From Rubricoccus sp038746605 (GTDB lineage: Bacteria; Bacteroidota; Rhodothermia; Rhodothermales; Rubricoccaceae): a stretch of 64,000 bases of DNA. Positions 26,359-35,537 of this stretch are shown piece by piece. Below the pieces are notes generated by a model. It did no database searches. It was not told where the DNA came from and saw only the letters and a program-made list of their open reading frames with translations. The stretch is taken from positions 1-64,000 of the forward strand of contig JBCDKM010000024.1 in the NCBI GenBank assembly GCA_038746605.1. Reading direction: 5' to 3'. Both the position numbers and the translations under genes were made by a program. Within the stretch, counting starts at the first letter, position 1, and each line of letters starts with the position of its first letter.

Positions 26359-27720
26359 CTAGGCGCGGGTCACGGGGCGGACCTCCACGACGGATCCGTG
26401 CACGCTCGTCACCTCCACCTCGGCCCCGGCGTCGAGGAAGAAGCCCGTCGCGACGACGTCCACACGGCGACCGTCGATGTCGGCAGTCCCAGCCGGGCGG
26501 AGTGAGGTGATCGCCGTCCCGGTCGCGCCGAGGAGCGAGGTATCCGTCGCGGCCGAGATGTGACCGCTCACGGCGGAGAGCTCATCCGCCAGGACGAGGC
26601 GAGAGAAGCGTTCGCTTCGCGGCAGGTACTTCGCGAGAGAGACGCCAAGCACGATCAGCAGTACGAGGGTGGCCGCGAGCGTCATCGTGGCCTGGGCGAT
26701 CTGGCCGTCGGTGGGGAACTGGAACCCGATGTTCGGCACCAGCGCGATAAACAGGGCGCCCAGCGCCGCGATGATCCCGGAGATGCCGAACACCCCGAAC
26801 CCGGGTGTGACGAAGACTTCGACCGCGATCAAGATCACTCCAACGACGAAGAGGGCGATCTCCCAGCTCTGCGCGAGGCCCAGCAGGTAGTGCGGCGCGA
26901 AGAACAGCCCCGCGCCGATGACGGCCATCGCGCCCGCGAAGCCCACGCCGGGCGTCTGGAGTTCGAAGTAGAGACCGCCGAGCATCATCAGCATCAGGAG
27001 GCTCGCCATCACGGGGGAGCCGAGAAAGCGGAGCACCTTCTCGGCACCGCTCGCCTCGTGCGCCACATCCTCGCGAGCGTCCAGGGCGAGGTCTGCGAGT
27101 GCTTCGTCCGTGCTCGCGACGGAGGCCACCGCGACACCGAGGCGGACGGCCTCGTCAGCGGAGAGAGTCAGCAGTTCGCCCTCCTCGGTCACGCCGGGGA
27201 TCGAAATCTTCTCATCGACCATGGCCTCCGCGATAGCTCCGTCGTGGCCGTTGGCCTCCGCGGTGGACCGGATGAGCGCGCGGATGGCGCTCTGGATCTT
27301 CTCCGTCGCGTACTCGCCCGTGCCATCCACGGCCGTGGCGGCGCCCATGCTCGCGCCGGGTGTGACGTAGATCCGGTCTGTGGCGTAAGAGATGATCGCG
27401 CCCGCCGAGATCGCGTTCTTGTCCAGCACGGCCACGGTCGGGATGGGCGTGCGGAGCAAGCTCTTCACGATCTGGTCGGCGGCATCCACGAGCCCGCCGA
27501 AGGTGTCGATGGTGAGGACCACGGCCGCAGCAGAGTCCGCCTCGGCCTCTTCGAGGGCACGGTCGATGTAGTTCGCGAGGGCGGCGTCGATCATGCCGTC
27601 CACCGCGATGCGGTAGACGGGACCGGGACCGTAGTCGTCTGCGGCGGATTGGCTGCTCGCGGGAGGGGCGGCGAAAAGGACCGCTAAGGCAGCAAGAAAC
27701 GGCAGGAAGCGGAATCGCAT
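26359..27720 (-). CDS. NfeD family protein with ClpP-like serine protease domain
   Basis: 453 aa. After a signal peptide comes a ClpP-class domain (about 35-230) with YRIAVDGMID, LTIDTFGGLVDAA, the serine in DKNAISAGAIISYATDRIYV, and TPGASMGAATAV. Next are four to five membrane helices and the C-terminal NfeD OB domain (GTAITSLRPAGTADIDGRRVDVVATG). Such long NfeD proteases cleave membrane stomatin-like partners. The catalytic Lys is probably in GEYATEKIQSAIRALIR. It forms an operon with the short NfeD gene. Confidence 0.85.
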   Translation of the reverse strand: MRFRFLPFLAALAVLFAAPPASSQSAADDYGPGPVYRIAVDGMIDAALANYIDRALEEAEADSAAAVVLTIDTFGGLVDAADQIVKSLLRTPIPTVAVLDKNAISAGAIISYATDRIYVTPGASMGAATAVDGTGEYATEKIQSAIRALIRSTAEANGHDGAIAEAMVDEKISIPGVTEEGELLTLSADEAVRLGVAVASVASTDEALADLALDAREDVAHEASGAEKVLRFLGSPVMASLLMLMMLGGLYFELQTPGVGFAGAMAVIGAGLFFAPHYLLGLAQSWEIALFVVGVILIAVEVFVTPGFGVFGISGIIAALGALFIALVPNIGFQFPTDGQIAQATMTLAATLVLLIVLGVSLAKYLPRSERFSRLVLADELSAVSGHISAATDTSLLGATGTAITSLRPAGTADIDGRRVDVVATGFFLDAGAEVEVTSVHGSVVEVRPVTRA

Positions 27721-27864
27721 CGGGATGGAAGTCTAGTGACGGGAGGTACGCCCAGCCCCGGCGTCGTGTTGCGACCCGATATCGAGTGGCATAAGAGCAC
27801 GCGGGAGGGCCCCTCGCGAATGGCGATCTTCTGCACACGCTTCGCGGGACTGTCCCGCTCTCTC

Positions 27865-28338
27865 ATGCTCCGCCTCGTCACTTTTCTCGTTCCCCTCGTT
27901 CTCATCGGCTGCGCCTCGCCAGAACCAACGGCACCCGAGGTCCCCCTCACCGGCAGCTACTCCGACGACGTGGCGATCCAGGTCTTCAATGGCGAGGACT
28001 GGGAGCCGAGTAACGTCACCAACCGTCTGGCGGTGATCGAGCGTGGCGACAGCCTAGACGTGTCGCTCGCGCTGCTGTTCACCAACGCGCACATCTGCGA
28101 GTGGCATGGCTCGATGACACAGGAGGACGGCCACTGGACCTCCCGCGAGACGCTGGACTTCGGCGACGAACGGGACTGCGTCCTCCGGCTGGACGTTCGC
28201 GCGGACTCCCTCCTGCTCCGCGACGAGGGCGGCGTCTGCCGACAAGCCTACTGCGGGGCCCGGGGCGTCCTCGACGGCATCGGGTTCGCCCGCAGCACTC
28301 GCAAGGCGGACACCTCCTGGCGCGACGATCTCCTCTGA
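27865..28338 (+). CDS. lipoprotein of unknown function
   Basis: 157 aa from ATG 27865: signal MLRLVTFLVPLVLIGC with lipobox LIGC. The beta-rich mature domain contains LTGSYSDDVAIQVFNGEDW, RGDSLDVSLALLF, ICEWHGSMTQEDGHW, CVLRLDVRADSLLLRDEGGVC and YCGARGVLDGIGFAR. Four cysteines may form two disulfides. The style resembles lysozyme-inhibitor-like or lipocalin-like small envelope domains, but no motif fixes a family. It is divergent from the NfeD operon. Confidence 0.65.
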   Translation: MLRLVTFLVPLVLIGCASPEPTAPEVPLTGSYSDDVAIQVFNGEDWEPSNVTNRLAVIERGDSLDVSLALLFTNAHICEWHGSMTQEDGHWTSRETLDFGDERDCVLRLDVRADSLLLRDEGGVCRQAYCGARGVLDGIGFARSTRKADTSWRDDLL

Positions 28339-28391
28339 AACATGCCTCGGGGAGGCACACGTAGTGATTCCCGCTTTTCCCGCTTCTCTGC

Positions 28392-28628
28392 ATGTCCCAT
28401 CGCGCTCGCTCCGTCCACGACGCCCTCCTCTACGTCGGCAAGGTCTGGCTGGCCGGTCTCGCCGCTGCTGTCCTCATCCCGATGGTCCTCGTGGCGGCCC
28501 TACTCGACGTTCTCGGCCGCGACGACCGACTTGTCCGGCGCGTCCTTCTCGCCAGCGCTCGCCTCGAAGTCGCCCTCGACGTACACGGCCCCCTGACCCG
28601 CATCGAGATCGTCGAAGAAGACGCGTGA
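28392..28628 (+). CDS. small membrane protein
   Basis: 78 aa: a short polar start, one hydrophobic helix (VWLAGLAAAVLIPMVLVAALLDVLG), and a polar C-terminus RLEVALDVHGPLTRIEIVEEDA. It lies 53 nt after the lipoprotein gene on the same strand. No family is recognised. Confidence 0.5.
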   Translation: MSHRARSVHDALLYVGKVWLAGLAAAVLIPMVLVAALLDVLGRDDRLVRRVLLASARLEVALDVHGPLTRIEIVEEDA

Positions 28629-28915
28629 ACGACGAATCCCCTCCCTCACGTCTGTCGCCACACGGAGGCGAGAGAGGGGTCGCCTGCGTACCGCGAGACA
28701 CGCTCTCTGCACAGACACCCAAGGTCCGCGCACGAAGGTCCACGCACGCACACTCCGAGCGCTCGCCCTTGAGAGCTCCGCTCGCGACGCGTGCCTAGCA
28801 GACTTCTCCCCATACCCTCCGCGACGCTCTCGCACCGCTTCTCGAGCGCCCGCAGCGCTGACTGACCCTGCCCGCCTCGGCACCGAGGCAGACACCCTCG
28901 CGAGTCTTCGCGCCG
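28629..28915. other. intergenic region with repeats
   Basis: No gene is seen. A CCCTCCCTCACG...GAGAGAGGGG hairpin-like segment (28641-28680) and a dispersed palindrome (28871-28894) occupy part of it. Confidence 0.6.
28871..28894. repeat. dispersed palindrome, short form
   Basis: GCCCGCCTCGGCACCGAGGCAGAC lies 22 nt beyond the flavoprotein stop. Confidence 0.8.
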
Positions 28916-30142
28916 CTATCGGACCGCGCCCCAGCCTGCGCTCCGTCCCGTGCTCCAGGCCCAGCAGAAGTTGTACCCGCCGATGGGCCCGAAGGCGTCC
29001 AGCACTTCACCGCAGAAGAAGAGCCCAGCCTGACGGCGGCTCTCCAGCGTCACCGGGTCCACCTCCCCCAGCGCGACGCCTCCGCCTGTGACCTCGGCCT
29101 TTTTGTAGCCCTCGTCGCCGGACCACGGCAGCGGGTACTCCGTGAGGACACGGACCAGCCGACGCCGCTCCTCCTTCCGAAGCTCCGCGCGCTGGCGGTC
29201 GGGGGACACATCGGCTTCCTCAAGGAGGGCCTCCGCGAGGCGGTTCGGGAGTGCGTCGCGGAGCGTCGTCAGCACCAGTCCCGCACCAGGCGCCAAGAGT
29301 GCAGCCGTCCACGCCTCGGCGTCGTGCTCGGCCCACTGGACGCGGACCTCCTGCTCGCCTCCGCTCTCCCGCGCGAGGGTGGTCAGGTGCGAGACATCGA
29401 GGACGGCCGGACCGCTGTAGCCTCGGTGCGTAAAGAGGAAGCCGCCCCGTGTGCGGACGCCACGCTTCCCGGCCGGGGCGTGCACGTGCGCCGTGACGGA
29501 GACGCCCGAAAGACCAGCGTGTGGCGCGGCTCCGTCGCCTCCCGCGAGGAGGGGTGTGAGGGCGGGGTACGTCGGGTGCATCGCGTGGCCGAAGTCCTCC
29601 GCCGCGCGGAGGCCGAACCCGTCGCTCCCGGTTTTGGGCACCGAGAGTCCGCCCGTCGCGAGGATGACCCGGTCCGCCTCGGTGACACCCGCGGAGGTCT
29701 CGACGCGCCACCCGGTCTCGGTCGGCGCGAGGCCGGTGACGCGGGTGTCGAACTGGAACGAGGCACCCGCACGGAGAGCGGCGTTCACGAGACCGTCGCG
29801 CACGTCCGTCGCGCGGTTGGAGACGGGAAAGAGCTTGCCCGTTTCGGGCTCCAGCGCGAGGGGGATGCCGAGGTCGTCCTCGAAGAACTGGCGCTGCTCG
29901 TCGAGGGACCACGCGAGGAGCATCCGCCGCATCGTACGCGCAGAGGAGGCCGTGACGTAGCGGCTGGGGTCGAGTTCGGAGGGCAGCACGTTGCACCGCC
30001 CCCCTCCGCTCACGACGATCTTCTTGCCGCCCTTCCGCGTCGATTCGATGACGCGCACGTCTGCGCCCTCGCGAGCGGCGAAGATGGCGGCGGTGAGCCC
30101 GGCGGCGCCCGCGCCGATGACGACGATGGAAGGAGTGGACAT
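28916..30142 (-). CDS. HI0933/BaiN-like FAD-dependent oxidoreductase
   Basis: 408 aa. The N-terminal dinucleotide fold is VVIGAGAAGLTAAIFAAREG, followed by the family signature KGGKKIVVSGGGRCNVLP. Further blocks are EPETGKLFPVSNRATDVRDGL, ILATGGLSVPKTGSDGFGLRAAEDFGH and, at the end, FCGEVLDAFGPIGGYNFCWAWSTGR. Members are NAD(P)/FAD proteins of uncertain physiological substrate, variously linked to bile-acid or RNA-dihydrouridine reactions. Length and order are normal. Confidence 0.88.
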   Translation of the reverse strand: MSTPSIVVIGAGAAGLTAAIFAAREGADVRVIESTRKGGKKIVVSGGGRCNVLPSELDPSRYVTASSARTMRRMLLAWSLDEQRQFFEDDLGIPLALEPETGKLFPVSNRATDVRDGLVNAALRAGASFQFDTRVTGLAPTETGWRVETSAGVTEADRVILATGGLSVPKTGSDGFGLRAAEDFGHAMHPTYPALTPLLAGGDGAAPHAGLSGVSVTAHVHAPAGKRGVRTRGGFLFTHRGYSGPAVLDVSHLTTLARESGGEQEVRVQWAEHDAEAWTAALLAPGAGLVLTTLRDALPNRLAEALLEEADVSPDRQRAELRKEERRRLVRVLTEYPLPWSGDEGYKKAEVTGGGVALGEVDPVTLESRRQAGLFFCGEVLDAFGPIGGYNFCWAWSTGRSAGWGAVR

Positions 30143-30203
30143 GCTCGCAATCTCGCCGAGGCGGGCGGAGTCGGTCGCGGAGAGCCGGTGAGTCCGGTCT
30201 TCC

Positions 30204-30668
30204 CTACCCGCTTCGGACCTGATAGATCACGCCGTCCCACTCGGGGTGCCTCTGGGGCTCCGACTCCTCTAGGACCGCGCGCCAGAACGCTCGCGCGGGC
30301 CGGTTGCGCTCCTGAACCCGGATCTCCCACACACCCGGAGAGCGCCCGAGCACGTCTCTCACTACGTGCCGCCCCACGCCTCGCCCTCGGTATCGCCGCG
30401 CGATGAACAACTCCGCCAGCGACCGCTCGCTGCCTTCCAAGTAGACGTGGGTGTTGACGAGCGCGAACCCCGCGAGAGCACTCTCCACGCGCACGAGGAA
30501 AGCGTGTCGGCCTACCTCGGTCCAGTACAGGTCGAGGTAGGGATACGCGAACCGACCATCGGCGCCGAGGTCGGCGGGCTCGAACTCGGAGAGATCGTGC
30601 AGGTGGAGGTTCAGCAACTGCCGAAGGACCGGCGTGTCTTCCCGCGATGCCTCCTGAAGCGTGACCAT
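30204..30668 (-). CDS. GNAT-family N-acetyltransferase
   Basis: 154 aa from ATG 30668. The GNAT core is AFLVRVESALAGFALVNTHV, LAELFIARRYRGRGVGRHVVRDVL (the acetyl-CoA loop RGRGVG) and WEIRVQERNRPARAFWRAVLEE. The start ATG overlaps the kinase stop (TGATG), so translation is coupled. The much longer open frame that continues upstream is antisense or out-of-frame to the kinase and peptidase genes. The target of acetylation is unknown. Confidence 0.85.
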   Translation of the reverse strand: MVTLQEASREDTPVLRQLLNLHLHDLSEFEPADLGADGRFAYPYLDLYWTEVGRHAFLVRVESALAGFALVNTHVYLEGSERSLAELFIARRYRGRGVGRHVVRDVLGRSPGVWEIRVQERNRPARAFWRAVLEESEPQRHPEWDGVIYQVRSG

Positions 30669-31969
30669 CACAGGGCCGCAGCGGGGACCACCGCTGTAAA
30701 CGTCGCGCCCGCTCCCTCCTCGCTCTCTACTGTCAGCGTGCCGCCGTATCCCTGCACCACGATGTCGTGGCTGAGACTCAGGCCGAGGCCGGTGCCCTCC
30801 CCGGTCGGCTTGGTGGTGAAGAACGGCTCGAAGACCTTCGCGCGGACCGCCTCGGACATGCCGAACCCGTTGTCTGCCACGGAGATCTCGACGCCCGCTC
30901 CCGTGACGCGCGTCGAGACGGTAACGAGAGGCTCGTAGCCGTCCGGCTCCGCCTCGGCGCGCTGGCGGACCGCCCCGAGCGCGTTGTCGACGAGGTTGAT
31001 GACCACCCGCCCGATCTCCTGCGGAGCCACCTCCACCTCGCCCACGTCCTCCCCGAGGCGGACGCTCAGCGTTGCCTCCGCCAGGGGATAGCGGACTGTG
31101 AAGGCGTGCCGCGCATGCTCCGCATTCTCCTCCACGAGGTCGTTCACCGCCACCCCACGGCGCGAGACGCGGCCGCTGCGAGCGTGCGCCATCATCGCGC
31201 GGACGATGGCATCCGCCCGACGACCGTGCTCTTCGATCTTGGCCGCGTTCTCCTTGAGATCGGCGAGGAGGGCCTCGCGCTCCTCCGGGTCCGTCTCCTC
31301 CTCCAACTCGTCCACCAACTCCTGCGAGAGGCTCGCGAAGTTGGTCACGAAGTTGAGCGGATTCTTGATCTCGTGCGCGATCCCGGCGGTGAGTTGCCCG
31401 AGGCTCGCCATCTTCTCGCTCTGCACGAGTTGCGCCTGTGCCGCCTTGAGGTCTCTCAGCGACTGTTCCAACTCGGCGGTTCGCTCTGCGACCTCTCGCT
31501 CCAGCACACGCGTGCGTCGTTCGAGCGCCTGGCGGAGCGTGTCCCCCTCCTCGTGCGACGCGTCCGGCATCGAGAAGTGCATGTGCGCGATGAGCCAGCG
31601 GTCCCCCACTCGCTCCAACACGTACGAACTCCTCGGCTCGATCAGATGGCTCCCCTCCCCCGCGATCACCTCCGACCGGACCTGAACGACCACGAGGGCG
31701 AGGTCGGGACGCAGAAGGCGGGCTTCCCACCATGTGAGATCGAATGAGACCGGCGCCTCGGGCATCTGTGCCCGCTCGCGCTCGAAGATGACCCCGATCT
31801 CCTCCCGGTCTCGGATGCGCTCGCTGGCTCCCGTCCCGATACCAGAAAAGTCCTCCGCGATAAACGCCAGGGCGTGCTCTGCTGCGACCTGGCCGGGCGT
31901 CGCCCAGGTTTCGAGGAACGCGCGGACGGTAGCGATGGCCTCCTGTTCGAGGTCGGACGGGGACGGCAT
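30668..31969 (-). CDS. sensor histidine kinase with SnoaL/NTF2-like input domain
   Basis: 433 aa, no membrane segment. Residues 1-125 resemble a SnoaL-type NTF2 fold (LEQEAIATVRAFLETWATPG, FSGIGTGASERIRDREEI, SSYVLERVGDRWLIAHMHFSMP). A coiled coil (EREVAERTAELEQSLRDLKAAQ) precedes the dimerisation box GIAHEIKNPLNFV with the phospho-His, and the ATPase domain has NLVDNALGA, VADNGFGM and GTGLGLSLS. The NTF2 domain probably senses a small cytosolic ligand. No response regulator is adjacent; the coupled gene is an acetyltransferase. Confidence 0.88.
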   Translation of the reverse strand: MPSPSDLEQEAIATVRAFLETWATPGQVAAEHALAFIAEDFSGIGTGASERIRDREEIGVIFERERAQMPEAPVSFDLTWWEARLLRPDLALVVVQVRSEVIAGEGSHLIEPRSSYVLERVGDRWLIAHMHFSMPDASHEEGDTLRQALERRTRVLEREVAERTAELEQSLRDLKAAQAQLVQSEKMASLGQLTAGIAHEIKNPLNFVTNFASLSQELVDELEEETDPEEREALLADLKENAAKIEEHGRRADAIVRAMMAHARSGRVSRRGVAVNDLVEENAEHARHAFTVRYPLAEATLSVRLGEDVGEVEVAPQEIGRVVINLVDNALGAVRQRAEAEPDGYEPLVTVSTRVTGAGVEISVADNGFGMSEAVRAKVFEPFFTTKPTGEGTGLGLSLSHDIVVQGYGGTLTVESEEGAGATFTAVVPAAAL

Positions 31970-32037
31970 GCTCAAGGGAAGTGCAAGCCGAATGGTACGA
32001 GCCCATCGCTCGCGGATCCTTCGCCCTGCAGCCGCGA

Positions 32038-32045
32038 TAGCTTGC
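32038..32045 (+). promoter_or_regulatory. -7-like box TAGCTTGC before the M14 peptidase
   Basis: TAGCTTGC ends 21 nt before the ATG at 32067. Confidence 0.45.
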
Positions 32046-32066
32046 GTGGCCTCTCCCGCCCAGCCC

Positions 32067-34550
32067 ATGCCCCGCCTCGGTCTCCTCGTCGCCCTCCTCG
32101 TCACAACTGCTGCCAGCGCGCAGGTGCCCTCGCCAGGGGCGTTCCTCGGCTACGAACTCGGCGAGCGGTTCACGCCGCACCATCGTGTGGTGGACTACGT
32201 CACGGCTGTGGCCGAGGCCAGCGACCGCGTGACCCTCGTGCCCTACGGCACGACACCGCAGGGCCGTCCCCTCCTGACACTCGTCGTTGCGAGCCCCGAG
32301 ACAGACCTCGAGGCGGTGCAGACCAGCGTCCAAGCCGCCGCGCGAGGCGAGGGCGAACCGAGCCACGCCGTCGTCTGGCTGAGCTACAACGTGCATGGCA
32401 ACGAGAGCGTCGGCACAGAGGCCGCGATGGCGACGCTCCACGACCTCGCGACCTCCGCTCGCGCCGCCGGGTGGCTCGAAGAGGCCGTCGTCATCCTGGA
32501 TCCGTGCCTCAACCCGGATGGCCGCGACCGCTACGTCCACGGCTACCAAAACCGCCGCAGCATGGCCCCAGACGCCGACCCCGACGCCTGGGAGCACGAC
32601 GAGCCCTGGCCCGGCGGACGTGTCAACCACTACCTCTTCGACCTCAACCGCGACTGGGCCTGGGCCACCCAACCCGAGACCCGCCAGCGCCTCCCCCTCT
32701 ACAACACCTGGCTCCCCGCCGTCCACGTGGACTTCCACGAGCAAAGCGTGGACAGTCCGTATTACTTCGCCCCCGGCGCCGAGCCGTTCCATGCCGCCAT
32801 CACGCCGTGGCAGCGCGAGCTTCAGACCCGCATCGGGCAGGCCAACGCTGAACTCTTCGACCGCACCGGGCGGCTCTATTTCACCGCCGAAGTCTTCGAC
32901 CTGCTCTACCCAGGCTACGGTGACACCTGGCCGACCTTCAACGGCAGCGTCGGGATGACGTACGAGCAGGGCGGGAGCGGACGCGCCGGGCTCGCCATCG
33001 TCACCGCCGAGGACGACACGCTCACCCTCGCCGACCGTATCCGAGGCCACGTCGACACCGGCCTGGAGACCATCGCGACGACGGTCCGCAACGCTCCCGA
33101 GGTGCGGCGCCGGTTCGCGGCCTACTTCCAGCAAGAGCCGCGCGACGGCATCGCCGCGTACGCCGTCTGGGGATCGTGGGCTTCGCTCTGGGATCTTGCT
33201 GAACTGCTCCGGCTCCAGGGCATCGAATACGAGCACTCGACTCGCGACCAGCGCCTTCAGGGCGTCCAATACGGCGGGGGCCTCCAGAAGCCCACCGAGG
33301 CGGGTGTGGTGAACGTCCCGGAACACGCGCTCGTCGTCTCGCTGGACCAGCCCAAGCGTGCCCTCGCGCAAGTTCTCTTCGAGCCCGACGCCGCCCTCGC
33401 GGATTCGCTCACGTACGACGCTACGGCCTGGGCGCTGCCGTACGTCTACAATCTGAAGGCCGCTGCCCTCGACACAGTGCCGGAGTCCGCGCGGGTGCTC
33501 ATCCACAACACGGAAGTCTCAACCATCGATCCGCCAGCAGGTTGGATCGGCCAGTGGGAGGGTCCGGCGGACGCACGCGTGTTGGGGGCGTTGCTACGCG
33601 AGGGCATCGGCGTACGTGTACTCCCGAGTGCGGCGACCGTCGGAGGCGTCGAGTACGGACGCGGGGCATACGTCGTCACACGAGCCGGGAACGAGGCCTT
33701 CGGGGACGAACTCGGCAAGCGGCTCCGCGAGATCTCGGTAGAGTTCGGCCGACCGCTCACCCCCTTCGCGAGCGGCCTGATCGCAGACGGCCCGGACCTC
33801 GGCTCCAACCGCGTCGGCTTCGTGCGCCAGCCGCGTGTCGCAGTCCTCGCGGACTCCCCCGTCTCCTCCACTGCCCTCGGCGAAGTCTGGAGCCTCTTCG
33901 ACCAGCGCTGGAACTACCCGCTCACGCTTCTTCGCGCCGCGTCCTTCTCCTCGCGCGACCTCGACGGCACCGACGTGCTGATTCTCCCGAGCGGCAGCTA
34001 CGGCGCCTGGCTCACCGACGGACGCGTCGAAACGATCCGCGACTGGGTCCGCGAGGGCGGCCGTCTCGTCGCGATGGAGGGCGCGGCCACCGCCCTCGCC
34101 CGCCTCGATGGCTTCGCGCTCGCGATGGGCGGGGCAGAGGAGGAAGCCGAGGCACCCGCTGACGACGACCTGCTGAGACGCTACGAGGATCGCGCACGCG
34201 AGAACGCCTCGCGGCAAGTCCCCGGCAGCATCTACCGCGTCGAACTGGACGACTCCCACCCGCTCGCGTACGGCTACTCGGAGTCCATGTACGTACTCAA
34301 GCGCCGCGTCCAGCCCGTGCCGTTCCTCTCGGACGACTGGAATGTCGGCGTGATACGAGACGGCGCGCCAGTCGCGGGCTTCGCGGGCATCGAGGCGCAG
34401 GCCGCTCTGGAAAACACGGTCGTCTTCGCAGTGGAAGATGCCGGGCGCGGGCATGTGATCTACCTCCTGGACTCCCCCATCTTTCGAGGCTTCTGGGCAG
34501 GCGGCGAGCTGCTGATGGCGAATGCCGTCTTTGGAATGGGCGCGCAGTGA
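32067..34550 (+). CDS. secreted M14-family zinc carboxypeptidase-like protein
   Basis: 827 aa. Signal peptide MPRLGLLVALLVTTAASAQ. The M14 zinc ligands are HGNE (about 109-112) and the His of AVHVDFHEQ (about 220). Other family blocks are DPCLNPDGRDRYVHGYQNRR, FDLNRDWAW and VGMTYEQGGSGRAG. The C-terminal half has a glutamine-amidotransferase-like Rossmann segment (VLILPSGSYGAWLTDGRVETIRDWVREGGRLVAMEGAATAL), as in large Bacteroidota M14 proteins. It should act on peptides in the envelope or outside. It is divergent from the sensor kinase. Confidence 0.88.
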   Translation: MPRLGLLVALLVTTAASAQVPSPGAFLGYELGERFTPHHRVVDYVTAVAEASDRVTLVPYGTTPQGRPLLTLVVASPETDLEAVQTSVQAAARGEGEPSHAVVWLSYNVHGNESVGTEAAMATLHDLATSARAAGWLEEAVVILDPCLNPDGRDRYVHGYQNRRSMAPDADPDAWEHDEPWPGGRVNHYLFDLNRDWAWATQPETRQRLPLYNTWLPAVHVDFHEQSVDSPYYFAPGAEPFHAAITPWQRELQTRIGQANAELFDRTGRLYFTAEVFDLLYPGYGDTWPTFNGSVGMTYEQGGSGRAGLAIVTAEDDTLTLADRIRGHVDTGLETIATTVRNAPEVRRRFAAYFQQEPRDGIAAYAVWGSWASLWDLAELLRLQGIEYEHSTRDQRLQGVQYGGGLQKPTEAGVVNVPEHALVVSLDQPKRALAQVLFEPDAALADSLTYDATAWALPYVYNLKAAALDTVPESARVLIHNTEVSTIDPPAGWIGQWEGPADARVLGALLREGIGVRVLPSAATVGGVEYGRGAYVVTRAGNEAFGDELGKRLREISVEFGRPLTPFASGLIADGPDLGSNRVGFVRQPRVAVLADSPVSSTALGEVWSLFDQRWNYPLTLLRAASFSSRDLDGTDVLILPSGSYGAWLTDGRVETIRDWVREGGRLVAMEGAATALARLDGFALAMGGAEEEAEAPADDDLLRRYEDRARENASRQVPGSIYRVELDDSHPLAYGYSESMYVLKRRVQPVPFLSDDWNVGVIRDGAPVAGFAGIEAQAALENTVVFAVEDAGRGHVIYLLDSPIFRGFWAGGELLMANAVFGMGAQ

Positions 34551-34645
34551 ACGAGCGGAACCTGTAGAGCCAGATCCGACTGCAACTCCTCGTCTCGCCC
34601 AGCGTCTCACCCTGAGATAGACGGGCGCACGCCGAGGGCACAGTC

Positions 34646-35485
34646 GTGAAGGCGTTTCTCATCAAAGCTTTCTTCTGGGCAGTTGTCGGGCTGGTCTCGT
34701 ACACCCTCGTCCGACCGCTCCAGCACGACTCCAATGGCGTCGCCATCGAGAGCCCCTTCATCGCGTACGCTACAGCGCACTCGGATACGACCAGTGCGAC
34801 AGAGGTTACCCTCTATTTCCCGAGGTGGATGGGCGGAAAAAAGGCCACGATTCGCACCTGGGGGCACACGACCCCGGCCCCGCCGCCAGAGCCTGTCGCT
34901 CCGTCACCGACGGACGTCGGCCGGGGCCCCACCGTCACGATCCCTTCCCGGCCACTTCCCGACCCGACGCCTTCTCCTCCCGTGTCTGCTCCGGTATCAC
35001 CGTCAGCACGAGTCGCGCCGCAGCCGAGCCCTCCGCCCGCAGCCCCTCCTCCAAGGGCCACGGCCCTCCGCGCAGGCCCACCAGCGCCTCGCTCTCCCCA
35101 CCAACCCGCCGTGCGTGAACCGCGCCCGTCAGCTAGCCCGGCAGATCGCCCCCAGCACGATGGTGCCAACGGGCACAGTCCATCAATGCAGCGGCACCGT
35201 GCCGAACAAGAGGGTCGCCTCAGGCGAGACCTGGGCCAGTTGATCGCTCGATGCGAGAGCGAGCGACGTTTGAGCGTCCTACGCGATTGCTCTGGCGACG
35301 CCTATGCCCTCGTCCAGACGATGAAGCAGCATGGCGTAGCCTCGGAGACCGCCTCTCGATTCGCAGAGCAGATTCGAAGTCGTATCATCACCGCGAGTAC
35401 GGTATACGACCGCGCCGAACGTCCTCAGCGCCCCCCCACTCGAACGGCTCGGGGCCCTCGACCTTCCACCTCCGACTCCCGATAA
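34646..35485 (+). CDS. membrane-anchored proline-rich protein
   Basis: 279 aa from GTG 34646: one N-terminal helix (AFLIKAFFWAVVGLVSYTLV), a short polar part, then about 100 residues of Pro/Ser/Ala/Arg-rich linker. A C-terminal helical domain follows (LRRDLGQLIARCESERRLSVLRDC, YALVQTMKQHGVASETASRFAEQIRSRI). The linker could cross the periplasm. No domain is recognised; low-complexity composition makes the frame less certain. It lies 95 nt after the peptidase gene and may follow it in one transcript. Confidence 0.5.
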   Translation: MKAFLIKAFFWAVVGLVSYTLVRPLQHDSNGVAIESPFIAYATAHSDTTSATEVTLYFPRWMGGKKATIRTWGHTTPAPPPEPVAPSPTDVGRGPTVTIPSRPLPDPTPSPPVSAPVSPSARVAPQPSPPPAAPPPRATALRAGPPAPRSPHQPAVREPRPSASPADRPQHDGANGHSPSMQRHRAEQEGRLRRDLGQLIARCESERRLSVLRDCSGDAYALVQTMKQHGVASETASRFAEQIRSRIITASTVYDRAERPQRPPTRTARGPRPSTSDSR

Positions 35486-35496
35486 CTCGACCTCAG

Positions 35497-35508
35497 CCCC
35501 CCCCCCCC
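35497..35508. repeat. poly-C tract
   Basis: A run of 12 C lies 11 nt after the stop of the proline-rich protein gene, in the 52-nt gap before a convergent gene. Confidence 0.8.
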
Positions 35509-35537
35509 GACGCGCTCACTACCACCCCGAGGCGGAC

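Noticed and set aside
30204..33506. 1100-codon minus-strand open frame
   Set aside because: Only its last 154 codons (acetyltransferase) look like protein; the rest lies antisense to the M14 peptidase or out of frame with the kinase and is low-complexity.
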